From Rubripirellula sp. (GTDB lineage: Bacteria; Planctomycetota; Planctomycetia; Pirellulales; Pirellulaceae), in the NCBI GenBank assembly GCA_028823035.1, contig JAPKCI010000017.1:1-50101 (forward strand): a stretch of 50,101 nucleotides of DNA, given 5' to 3'. Below, piece by piece: positions 15,752 to 23,810 of this stretch. Positions within the stretch are counted from its first letter, which is position 1. Each line of letters starts with the position of its first letter. A program made the translations under genes and the position numbers. Below the pieces are notes generated by a model. It worked only from the letters and a program-made list of their open reading frames with translations. It was not told the DNA's origin and did not search any database.

Positions 15752-18189
15752 TTTCGGTACAGAAACGAGTCCGAGGTTAAGAGTGTGACGAGCGTTTCTT
15801 TGAAACTGCCGCCGCTGTTCAGATAGGTTTCGTCCATGGCGACCAACGTCTGCGAATCACGCAGGGACTCATTGCGTCCCATCCAGTAACGAAACATGTG
15901 TCTTAAAAACGACTGACGAACCTTTGGGGATTTCGACAAACGTTCCATCATTTCACGGGCATCGGATACCTCGCCTTCCAGGCCTTTGTCACCGGTGAAC
16001 TGAATCGCGCCGCTGGTATCCACCGGTTTGCCCTTTTCAGACTCGCGGAAACGTCCCACGTGGTTGTACGCTTCGAACGGCATTCCCAGCGGATTCATTT
16101 TGCGATGGCAACGCCAGCAGTACTCCTGCCGAACCCCGCTGAATCGCTCTCGCAAGGTCTTGGTGTCATCATCCGGGATCTGCGCATCGACCGTGATCGG
16201 TACCTCAAGGATACTGCCAGCGAGCAGTTTCTCGCGAATCCACTTTCCTCGACGCACAGGATCGTTGTCAAAGTTTCCACTGTGCGCGACTAGCCAACTC
16301 GGTTGTGTCAAAATCCCGCAACGTTGGGCACTGGGGACGGTGATCGCTATCTTTCCCTCGTGCTCATATTCAAACGGATCAAGATTGTAACTTTGTGAAT
16401 CGTGCCTGGCGATGTACTTTTTCCGATCACCCGCTCGTTTGATCTGGTCCTCAGGGTTCGATCCATTCCAGTAGCTGACAAACACCTTGTTGGTGGTCAA
16501 CAGTTCCTCAAAGACATCCTGATCTGCTTCGAGGATGTGCAAAATCAGGGCGTCCGTGTCATACATTAGCCGGACGGGGGTGTGACTGTGGAACTGCTGG
16601 AAACCGTCACGACTGGTGAATTGCTCGACGTCCTTGAAAACGGTTTCCGCTTTGTGATACCCGAAGAACTCTCGAAAGAACTGCAGGATCCGCGAGTTGG
16701 TCACGGAGTCGATGTTCGAATTGTGGTTTGGGTTCAGGTTTCTGGATCGGGTTCCCAAAATTTGGCGAACCACGTCTTCGACATCTTCACGAGTCTGCAA
16801 TTCACCTGCTTTCATGCGTTCCACCAGCCATCCGTGAGAAGCATGGCGTCTCAGTTGTTCCTGTGTCATCGCCGTTTTCACCAGCGGATCACTGTTCTTG
16901 GTGTAGCGTTCGATGGTTTCAAATTCATTGACTCCAAAGGCCGGAGTGTTATGAAACGCATAGTGAATTGCACCCACCAATTCATGGGATGACAGGAGGC
17001 GTCTGCCATCAGGCTCAGGCTCGCTCATGCCTGTTTCCATTCGGTAGACAAACTCTGGTGAGATTGCGATGTAAATCAACATCGCCTGCAACGCAGTGGT
17101 GTTTCCCAATTCCGCATTTTTCAGGTAGACGTTTTTCCAATAGTGCTCAATATCCTGCTGACCTGGTGCCCGTCTCAGGAACAAATTGAATGCGACCTGC
17201 AATGCCTCGCGGAAATCGGCTTCGCTGACTGCATTCTCAGTTTCCATGATGCGGTGAAATGCAACCGGGATTTTTCCCCGTCGCTCATGGCTGATCGTCT
17301 CTACGCCGCCCACAAAGCTGCCATGATTGTTTCCGTGCCGACTGTCCTTGTTCTTGACTTCGGTAACAATCGTGACAGGCAAGCCCAATGTCAAAATCTC
17401 GGCCATCGATTCGGCATTGGTCAGAAGGGCCTCAAGGGATGCCTGGTCAGCCATGATCGAAGCGTAATCGGTGAATCCGGACGCATGATGCACGTATTCA
17501 AAGAATGGATTTGCGAATTTCTCATTTGCAAAGTAGCGTTTCGAGATGGCTTTGCCTTTGTGCGGTCCATTTTGGACTCGATTGCGAGCGTCAGCCTGGT
17601 TGCCCCCACCAATTTTGACGGAAATCCAGTGCTGTTGTCCGTAGTGCGGCCCCCACATTCGACGGTAAATTCCTGGACGTTGCCTCCATAATCTTGAAGG
17701 TGTGTAGGGCTTCTGGTCGATTTGACCGCTGAACAATAAGTCATGGTCGACCAGGTTGCCGAAGTCGGGTAGCAGCATCTTTTCTTCAATGCCGATTCCC
17801 TGTCCATGTTTCTGCAATTGAGATTCAATAGCGTTGACAAAGTGATCCCGCTCTATCGATGTGGGTGCGTCACTTCCCTGCGGAGGCATTTCACGGAATA
17901 AAACCTGCTCTTCGATTTGTCTCCAAGCCGCAGTTGTCTCTGGATCGTCCCAATGCTGCGGCAGTTGTGCAAAGCTGAGTCCGGATTCTTGAGTATCCGA
18001 TCCGTGACAATCCACACACCATTTTTGAAGAAATGCAGTCAAGTTGCTGCTTGGTTCGGCAACCTGCTTGGCAGGTTCGTCTGCATTGACTGATTGCGCC
18101 TGTACCCATGCAGTGACGATTACCGTGAGCCAAAGCAGCACACGCCAGAACGCCCTCTCGTTTACCGAAACAGCAGGATCGTGGGACAT
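15748..18189 (-). CDS. DUF1592-type cytochrome-like protein, divergent
   Basis: An 813-residue exported protein. A hydrophobic signal (about 13-33) is followed by CVDCH (58-62) in a short cytochrome-like domain. A middle region contains LFLRRAPGQQDIEHYW and ISPEFVYRMETG (DUF1595-like) and LSSHELVGAIHYAFHN (DUF1592-like). A C-terminal DUF1588/1585 part has CGILTQPSWLVAHSGNFDNDP and a second haem motif CWRCH (near residue 693), followed by RKMNPLGMPFEAYNHVGRFRE. The usual DUF1587 block is not obvious and the proline run of DUF1588 is missing, so it represents a more divergent branch than the proteins at 2387 and 7078. It is the first gene of the operon with the LRR and DUF1552 genes. Confidence 0.85.
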   Translation of the reverse strand: MSHDPAVSVNERAFWRVLLWLTVIVTAWVQAQSVNADEPAKQVAEPSSNLTAFLQKWCVDCHGSDTQESGLSFAQLPQHWDDPETTAAWRQIEEQVLFREMPPQGSDAPTSIERDHFVNAIESQLQKHGQGIGIEEKMLLPDFGNLVDHDLLFSGQIDQKPYTPSRLWRQRPGIYRRMWGPHYGQQHWISVKIGGGNQADARNRVQNGPHKGKAISKRYFANEKFANPFFEYVHHASGFTDYASIMADQASLEALLTNAESMAEILTLGLPVTIVTEVKNKDSRHGNNHGSFVGGVETISHERRGKIPVAFHRIMETENAVSEADFREALQVAFNLFLRRAPGQQDIEHYWKNVYLKNAELGNTTALQAMLIYIAISPEFVYRMETGMSEPEPDGRRLLSSHELVGAIHYAFHNTPAFGVNEFETIERYTKNSDPLVKTAMTQEQLRRHASHGWLVERMKAGELQTREDVEDVVRQILGTRSRNLNPNHNSNIDSVTNSRILQFFREFFGYHKAETVFKDVEQFTSRDGFQQFHSHTPVRLMYDTDALILHILEADQDVFEELLTTNKVFVSYWNGSNPEDQIKRAGDRKKYIARHDSQSYNLDPFEYEHEGKIAITVPSAQRCGILTQPSWLVAHSGNFDNDPVRRGKWIREKLLAGSILEVPITVDAQIPDDDTKTLRERFSGVRQEYCWRCHRKMNPLGMPFEAYNHVGRFRESEKGKPVDTSGAIQFTGDKGLEGEVSDAREMMERLSKSPKVRQSFLRHMFRYWMGRNESLRDSQTLVAMDETYLNSGGSFKETLVTLLTSDSFLYRK

Positions 18190-18334
18190 GATTGATCAGG
18201 CCATGATCGGAAGAAGATCACGGTTTGAAGGCGGGGTAAAAGAGTTCAACGGCAGGCAGAAAGATACCATCTTAATCGACAATGGACCTGCGTGAACGGA
18301 TGGTTGGAGGAATCGTCCGCGAGTCACCTCTGGA

Positions 18335-20467
18335 TTAACGATATTCTTCCGGTTTCTTTGGTTCAACGCCCAGCTTTTTATAATTGAAACCGCTTGCCAG
18401 TGGCTCGTATTTGCCGATGTAAGAAACCTCGCTGCCAGGATCAATCTGACTTTCCATCTGCAGTCCCCAGTAGACGGCGTTGATTGTCAAGCGACGCAGA
18501 CCAGCGCTCTGATAATCTTTGGCACTTCCCATGGTCACGTGAAAAACCCGCGAGGTTTTCCCGGAATTTCCCGTCCATGTTTTTGTCCAAGCGATTGGCA
18601 AGGGGATTTTCTTGGGGTTGATGCCATCGTCATGGTCACGTCCCAGCAAGGGTTGCCCCTCAAGCAGTGCGGTGCAATCGGCCGCCAAACCCTTGCCCTC
18701 TGGATACGTGCGGTAAACATCCGATGGACCCCAAACATCGGTCACACCCGTCAGGATCGGGTGCTTGCGATTTTCTTCGACAATCAAACCGCGAGTTGAG
18801 TCCGCATGCCAGTTTCCATGGTGACCTCGGAAAGAGCCTCCCAAAACATCGTCCCCGAAACGGACTTTGCGACCGTTCAGTTCATAGGGAAAGTTTTCCA
18901 GAAAGCCATGGTTTGCTGTCCGTATGCCAATCAGAGGTTTGCCTGACTCGAGATAATCGATGACATGTGAGATCTGATTGTCGGGCAAGGTAATCAAGCG
19001 ACTGAACAGGATCAGTAAATCAGCTTTTTGCAGATGTTCGATTCCTGGAATGCGGTGTTGTACTGTCTTGTCTTCCCAGCGAATCTTTTGGGTTGGATCA
19101 ACCTCGTCGTTTTCGTTCATTGCAAACAGGACCGTGCAATCGAATCCGTGGCGTTTTGACAGTACCTTCGCGAGCATCGGCATCGATTGTTCGCTGCGGT
19201 ATTCTTGTTCTGCGGCGACCAGCACAATGTGCTTGCCCTTGCCGGGGCCCTCACCACCCGGATATGTCAACCAGAGTGGACTCTCAGGGACGGGGTGCGA
19301 TGTCAGATCAGCCGAGTACTTGTCCGCAAGTCGTTGCCAGTACTCGTGCCAGTACTTGTCGTAATAATCGTAGGCAGCGTTCTGGATATGTTCAGGGTCG
19401 ACGACGACGGGAGAATCTTCGGGATCAAATTGCTGCAAGTGATCTTTGCCAGCACGTTTTCGTGGCGACACAAAACGCCATTCCGAATCTCCCAACACCT
19501 CATGACAAAGTTGGGCCAGCGGAAGGTCATAGGCCTTCAGTTGCTCTCGCGTCTGGATGTGATTGTGATCATGGTCCATCGTGCGATTGGTGTCGTACCA
19601 ACATTGGAATCCTTCAGCCCAGTATTCTGCCCGGTTCTTGGATGCATAGCACTGTTTCGGACCACCAAAGACAATCATTATTTTGTCATCGCCCGTCACC
19701 GTAACGCTGGCGTTGGTCGGCTTCCCATTGACCAGAATGTCACCACCATCGAGGCAACGCTTGATCAGAATGGGGGATTGGTCGGGAAATGACTCAACCA
19801 AAGCATCAAACAGGCGGACGGGTGTCTTGCTCTTGACCCGTCGAAACCGCTGCGCAGCCCGACCGTCATTCCAGATGCCGTTCTTCTTGGCCGATTCAAA
19901 ACACTCCGTCAATCGGTCCTGCAAGGATTTGTCGAAACCTGCTCCGTGTACGACATGGCCAAACTCATGGATCAAAATGCTTTCTAACTGCATTCCGCCT
20001 TCAAACTCCAAAACGTCCTCTTCGGCAAACACGACGGTTGGCCGATTGTTTTTGTTGGTCAGGAATCCACGGCTTCGCCAGTTGTAGAAGTCTAGTTCTT
20101 TACCGGTCTTGTTCGATTTGAACTGCGGTAACTGTGACGTCAATTCGTCGTGGCCAATCAGAATGCACAGCACCTTCTTTTCACGTATGCGTTCCGCGAT
20201 TGCGGGACTGATCCGTTGCATGATCATGCCAAACTGGTAGGCAGCTTCGAGATGTGCCAGGTCCGATACTTGCTGCGACGTTGCAATCAGTACTCCTTCG
20301 GCTTCCGTGACTTTGGAGTAAAAGTCTGTGTCCAGATCGTACTCGTCTGCTTGGGACTGATTCAGTGATTTGACAGCGTAGGCGGTTGCAGCCGCCGATG
20401 TACGGTTCGGCAGAGCATGGATCACGGCAAACGACAGAAGGGCTACGGGGAGCAGGCACAGACGCAT
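18335..20467 (-). CDS. M34-like metalloprotease / ThuA-domain fusion
   Basis: A 710-residue exported two-domain protein. The start at 20467 gives a clean signal peptide (MRLCLLPVALLSFAVIHALP) with a GAGA-type ribosome site. The N-terminal half has HEFGHVVH (zinc motif about residues 167-171) and, near residue 281, RAEYWAEGFQCWYD. This pair resembles the HEFGH and E..FAEAF sites of the anthrax lethal-factor/Pro-Pro-endopeptidase group (peptidase M34). Residues about 415-690 are a ThuA-like, glutamine-amidotransferase-fold domain (GKHIVLVAAEQEYRSEQ, LLILFSRLITLPDNQ, GGSFRGHHGNWH). The two halves are joined in frame without a stop. A likely role is periplasmic processing of a protein or glycoprotein, but neither substrate is known. 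The zinc-motif spacing (about 110 residues) is longer than in lethal factor. Confidence 0.8.
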   Translation of the reverse strand: MRLCLLPVALLSFAVIHALPNRTSAAATAYAVKSLNQSQADEYDLDTDFYSKVTEAEGVLIATSQQVSDLAHLEAAYQFGMIMQRISPAIAERIREKKVLCILIGHDELTSQLPQFKSNKTGKELDFYNWRSRGFLTNKNNRPTVVFAEEDVLEFEGGMQLESILIHEFGHVVHGAGFDKSLQDRLTECFESAKKNGIWNDGRAAQRFRRVKSKTPVRLFDALVESFPDQSPILIKRCLDGGDILVNGKPTNASVTVTGDDKIMIVFGGPKQCYASKNRAEYWAEGFQCWYDTNRTMDHDHNHIQTREQLKAYDLPLAQLCHEVLGDSEWRFVSPRKRAGKDHLQQFDPEDSPVVVDPEHIQNAAYDYYDKYWHEYWQRLADKYSADLTSHPVPESPLWLTYPGGEGPGKGKHIVLVAAEQEYRSEQSMPMLAKVLSKRHGFDCTVLFAMNENDEVDPTQKIRWEDKTVQHRIPGIEHLQKADLLILFSRLITLPDNQISHVIDYLESGKPLIGIRTANHGFLENFPYELNGRKVRFGDDVLGGSFRGHHGNWHADSTRGLIVEENRKHPILTGVTDVWGPSDVYRTYPEGKGLAADCTALLEGQPLLGRDHDDGINPKKIPLPIAWTKTWTGNSGKTSRVFHVTMGSAKDYQSAGLRRLTINAVYWGLQMESQIDPGSEVSYIGKYEPLASGFNYKKLGVEPKKPEEYR

Positions 20468-21213
20468 CTTGATCTCGCGAAAAATGGCAGGCTGGTCAGT
20501 AATAACCACCATGGTACCGCGTTCTACCGGAGTCTCGCTATCTGTTGCCGGTCGCGGAAATTGACATCGCGGAAATAACCAGCTCAGATGGATGAAACAC
20601 TGGTCTTACGCCTGAAGACAACCTCCGGATTCTCGAGCTCAAGCAGGCCAGAAACTGACCCGTGCAGGAACTGAATCAGGTAAATTCTAAAGCGACGATT
20701 GTCCCGGATCGACATCCTGTGGCCAACAGATCAAATCCTCTCAGGCCATCTTGGGGTGGACGAAAGACGCCTTCTTGACCGTCAGTTGGAGTGTTCCAGA
20801 TGTTGAGGAGAAGCAGCTCGTGATTCTTTTCAGGTCAGAGATGACGGGTTTCAGCTGCATTGCTTCGGAACGGGATGTGTCTGACGGCTTCAGGAAACCT
20901 TGGGGCGATATGGCATGCTGCCATGACTATCCCCCCCCGTAAGGCTGGGTGTGGTTTGCGTTCACGGCAAATTGGCCTTGTGATGACGATCTTATCGACA
21001 TGTCGAAAACGTAATGCAGTTGCCTGCACAATCACTTTTCAAACATACTTAGATTAGAACTTCCCATGCTGATTCACGCAGGATACGTTATTCGGCTTGG
21101 GCAACTGCCGGCAGCAGTACCTTCTGTTTCTTTTTGAGCCATCATTATCAGTTATCGTTGTCTGTAAGCGGACAGCCTTTCCGCCAGATGAAATCACAGA
21201 GAAAATCGCCCCA
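20468..21213. other. Intergenic region, no gene recognised
   Basis: About 750 bases between divergent genes. Small open frames are present (for example 20751-20942) but none shows a family pattern or good ribosome site. A short palindrome ATGGCA-TGC-TGCCAT lies at 20910-20924, followed by a run of eight C residues. Promoters of both flanking genes are expected here. I see no tRNA-like cloverleaf. Confidence 0.4.
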
Positions 21214-22140
21214 ATGTCAATTCAATTCGAATGCATGTCATGTGGAAGCACCATTGAAGTCCCCGATGACAGCGTGGGTCAGAAAGCAAAATGCCCTGCC
21301 TGTTACAACGTTATGGAGGTGCCTGCTGTTCAGATTCCTGATCCCGAACCATTCGATGATTCGCAAGATCCCGTCAATCCCTATGCTTCAACTTCAACGA
21401 TCGACTCGTTGGACTCTGGAGCACTTCAGCCAAGCACTGAAATCTCCGTAAGGCAAATTGATGTCGGCTGGACGTTGACTGCCACCTGGGAATTGTACAA
21501 GGTTCACTTTGGTGTACTCATTGGCTTTTTCTTGATTACCACCGCTGTGAGTTTTTTGAGCCAATTAGGTTTCAATTTATTGGATCTCCTCGCTAATGTA
21601 ATGACTGCGGATTTAGGGGAGGAAATGCAGTTCCGTGTAAAAGTGCCATTGAGTGTTGGGGGTTTTATACTGATCCAACTCGTGAATATCTGGTTCTCGA
21701 TCGCGTCGATCAGGTTTTTGTTATTAGTCGCGAGAAACCAACCGGCCGATTTTTCACTTCTGCTTAAATCTGGCCCTTATTTCATTCGAACCGCCATAGC
21801 CACATTGCTGTTTCTTGTGGTGTTTTACGGCGGCTTAATTTTATTGATCATCCCGGGGGTTTATTTTGGCCTAACCTACTGGAACTTCGCCTTTTTTATC
21901 GTTGATCGAAATTGTGGAATCATGGAATCGTTCAAGCTTTGCCGTATACATGCAGAAGGAAATCGCATGAGCATTCTGGTGCTTATTCTGATTTCCATGG
22001 GACTCGGTACGCTAGGTTGTCTGGCTTTATGTTTGGGCTGGATTGCGACGACTCCGTTCAGCATGTTCATGTTTGCAATCGCCTACTTGACGATGACGGG
22101 GCAACCGTTTGTTCAGCCGAGAGTTCCTGCGAACGTTTGA
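21214..22140 (+). CDS. Zinc-ribbon multi-pass membrane protein
   Basis: A 308-residue protein. A four-cysteine zinc ribbon lies at the N-terminus (C7, C10, C27, C30; pattern CMSC...CPAC), followed by a short acidic linker with NPYAS, a motif common in planctomycete membrane proteins. From about residue 80 it becomes an integral membrane domain with around five or six predicted hydrophobic helices (VLIGFFLITTAVSFL, ATLLFLVVFYGGLILLIIPG, ILVLILISMGLGTLGCLALCL). The IIPGVYFGLTYWNFAFFIVD segment resembles DUF975/glycerophosphodiesterase-associated membrane domains. The ATG at 21214 is chosen because the cysteine motif follows immediately; 39 upstream open codons look non-coding. The gene looks AT-rich compared with its neighbours. 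Function unknown. Confidence 0.85.
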   Translation: MSIQFECMSCGSTIEVPDDSVGQKAKCPACYNVMEVPAVQIPDPEPFDDSQDPVNPYASTSTIDSLDSGALQPSTEISVRQIDVGWTLTATWELYKVHFGVLIGFFLITTAVSFLSQLGFNLLDLLANVMTADLGEEMQFRVKVPLSVGGFILIQLVNIWFSIASIRFLLLVARNQPADFSLLLKSGPYFIRTAIATLLFLVVFYGGLILLIIPGVYFGLTYWNFAFFIVDRNCGIMESFKLCRIHAEGNRMSILVLILISMGLGTLGCLALCLGWIATTPFSMFMFAIAYLTMTGQPFVQPRVPANV

Positions 22141-22294
22141 GGCTTGACGAGAGTCCATTCCTTGCAGCCTGTTGATGAGTTGCCTGATCGGCGAAGGCTG
22201 TGAAAATAAGTCCGTAAAAACAAGTGCCGGCACGCCCTCGGACCGACAAAGAGCGGCCTCAAACTCTACCTCAGGCAGGAGAGGGGTTGGCGGT

Positions 22295-23422
22295 TCAGGG
22301 CAGATAGAACCTGACGTTGACCGCTGCATCAATGGGCAACTTTCGGCCGGCAGGTGTCAGTTTTCCTGTTTGCTGATCGATGGACATGGAAACGACATTC
22401 CCGGTTTTCTGGTTCCCAACTACCAACCATCGACCATCGGCAGTGATTCCAAAACCTCTTGGTATCTCTCCCTCACTTGGCGTGTTTCCCAGTGACTGAA
22501 ATGTTTTCTCTGCAGCATTAATCGAGAACATGGCCAACGAGTTGTGCCCTCGGTTGGATACATACAGGAACTTTCCCGCTGGGTGTACAAGACACTCGGC
22601 CGTGCTGTTGCCTTGCCCCTTGGCTGACTCAGGAATCGTGTCCAGCACTTGCCCCAGTTTCAGCGTTCGTTGTTCACGATCGTAATGCAGCAGGGCAACT
22701 TGCGAGGTCAATTCGAGGTTCGAGAACGCAATCTCAAAGTCGGGATGGAAACAGAAATGCCTGGGGCCTCCACCGGGTGGCAATTGCAGAAACGCCTGTT
22801 GCGAAGGCTTCATGGTGCCAGATGCCGGGTCGACATCGTAAAGCAGAATCTGGTCCTTCCCGAGATCTGCCACAAAGGCCTGCGTCCCATCCTGATTGAA
22901 GTTGATGGAATGGGCGTGCGGTGCTTCCTGCCTGCGGGCATTCTCACCACTGTGACCGTTGTGCTGAAGGAACGAGCCGACTTCTCCCAATGATCCGTCC
23001 TCGAGGATGGGGAACAGGACGCAACTGCCGCCCGTGTAATTCGCCACTCCCACGCAGCGACCGCTTGGATCAACCGTGACGTGGCAAGCAGCGGCACCGC
23101 CTGTTGATCGCTCATTCAGTTTGGTGAGTTTTCCATCGGGACCAATCGAAAAAGCGGCAATCCCGATCGACTCTGGACCACCGGAGCCGATTTCGGACAC
23201 GGCATACAGCAGGGGACGCTGGGGGTGAATTGCGACAAACGACGGATTCTCGAGGGACGCTGCCAGGACGGGGGTGCCCAAACCGCCAGCCTTGTCCATG
23301 GGAACTACGTATATTCCCTCGCTGCTGGAATCACCCTGTGTGTAGGTTCCTACATAGGCGGTTGTCTGGGCCAAGGCTTGCAGTGGCATGATGGAGATCA
23401 GGAGTAAAGTGATAGTTTTCAT
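22295..23422 (-). CDS. Secreted lactonase (6-phosphogluconolactonase-like)
   Basis: A 375-residue seven-bladed beta-propeller of the YbhE/Pgl lactonase family. Typical blocks: YVGTYTQGDSSSEGIYV, ENPSFVAIHPQRPLLYAVSE, CHVTVDPSGRCVGVANYTGGS, APHAHSINF, GGGPRHFCFHP, and the closing PRGFGITADGRWLVVGNQKT. Classical family members hydrolyse 6-phosphogluconolactone in the cytosol. This one has a signal peptide (MKTITLLLISIMPLQALAQ), so it is probably periplasmic and acts on another sugar lactone or binds a ligand. It is convergent with the zinc-ribbon gene and divergent from the VIT-vWA gene. Confidence 0.9.
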   Translation of the reverse strand: MKTITLLLISIMPLQALAQTTAYVGTYTQGDSSSEGIYVVPMDKAGGLGTPVLAASLENPSFVAIHPQRPLLYAVSEIGSGGPESIGIAAFSIGPDGKLTKLNERSTGGAAACHVTVDPSGRCVGVANYTGGSCVLFPILEDGSLGEVGSFLQHNGHSGENARRQEAPHAHSINFNQDGTQAFVADLGKDQILLYDVDPASGTMKPSQQAFLQLPPGGGPRHFCFHPDFEIAFSNLELTSQVALLHYDREQRTLKLGQVLDTIPESAKGQGNSTAECLVHPAGKFLYVSNRGHNSLAMFSINAAEKTFQSLGNTPSEGEIPRGFGITADGRWLVVGNQKTGNVVSMSIDQQTGKLTPAGRKLPIDAAVNVRFYLP

Positions 23423-23531
23423 GACAATCTCATGGTGTGTAGGTGCTCAGTGGCTGATCGAAATCGTAGCTGATACGGGCGATCCTTGCGTAGAAAGGCA
23501 ATGGTTTTCCAGTTTCAGTGAACGCTCGTCG

Positions 23532-23560
23532 TATTCTGGCAGATACTATTCTGGCAGATC
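23532..23560. repeat. 15-bp tandem duplication
   Basis: TATTCTGGCAGATAC (23532-23546) is followed directly by TATTCTGGCAGATC, giving 13 identical bases in a 15-base period. It lies in the spacer upstream of two divergent genes. Confidence 0.75.
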
Positions 23561-23656
23561 CCCTGTGCCGAAGGTCACTGCGTAAGCTGTTGGCAACGCC
23601 GACGCCTCGGGGCGTCCTTGGGAGCATCCTCGGAGCGTCTGATCGGGACCGACGAT

Positions 23657-23692
23657 GTTCATTCCGTCGTTCATTCCGTCGTTCATTCCGTC
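23657..23692. repeat. 12-bp tandem repeat, three perfect copies
   Basis: GTTCATTCCGTC is repeated three times without a mismatch (23657-23668, 23669-23680, 23681-23692), 118 bases before the VIT-vWA start. Perfect identity suggests recent expansion or active maintenance. Confidence 0.9.
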
Positions 23693-23810
23693 GGGCAATG
23701 TTCCCAGCAACGCGGGATTTAGCAGTAAGATTAGTCCTAAGAATCGAGCTCTGTGATCGTTGGTTTGGTTGCAGCGATTTTTGTAGACGAATATCGACTC
23801 AAGCGAACCA

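Larger units (their letters stand above)
23423..23810. other. Repeat-bearing divergent promoter region
   Basis: A 388-base spacer between the lactonase and VIT-vWA genes. It holds two tandem repeats listed separately (23532-23560 and 23657-23692), and between them a degenerate series of 11-12-base units at about 23605-23640 with the look CCTCGGGGCGT / CCTTGGGAGCAT / CCTCGGAGCGT. Open frames through the repeats read DGMN and similar runs and look artefactual. No gene recognised. Confidence 0.5.

Noticed and set aside
20910-20924. Palindrome ATGGCA-TGC-TGCCAT
   Set aside because: Could be an operator, but a single copy far (about 290 bases) from the nearest start gives too little support.
20751-20942. 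Small + strand frame in the 20468-21213 gap
   Set aside because: 63 codons without a family pattern, signal peptide or ribosome site, in a region that otherwise looks intergenic.
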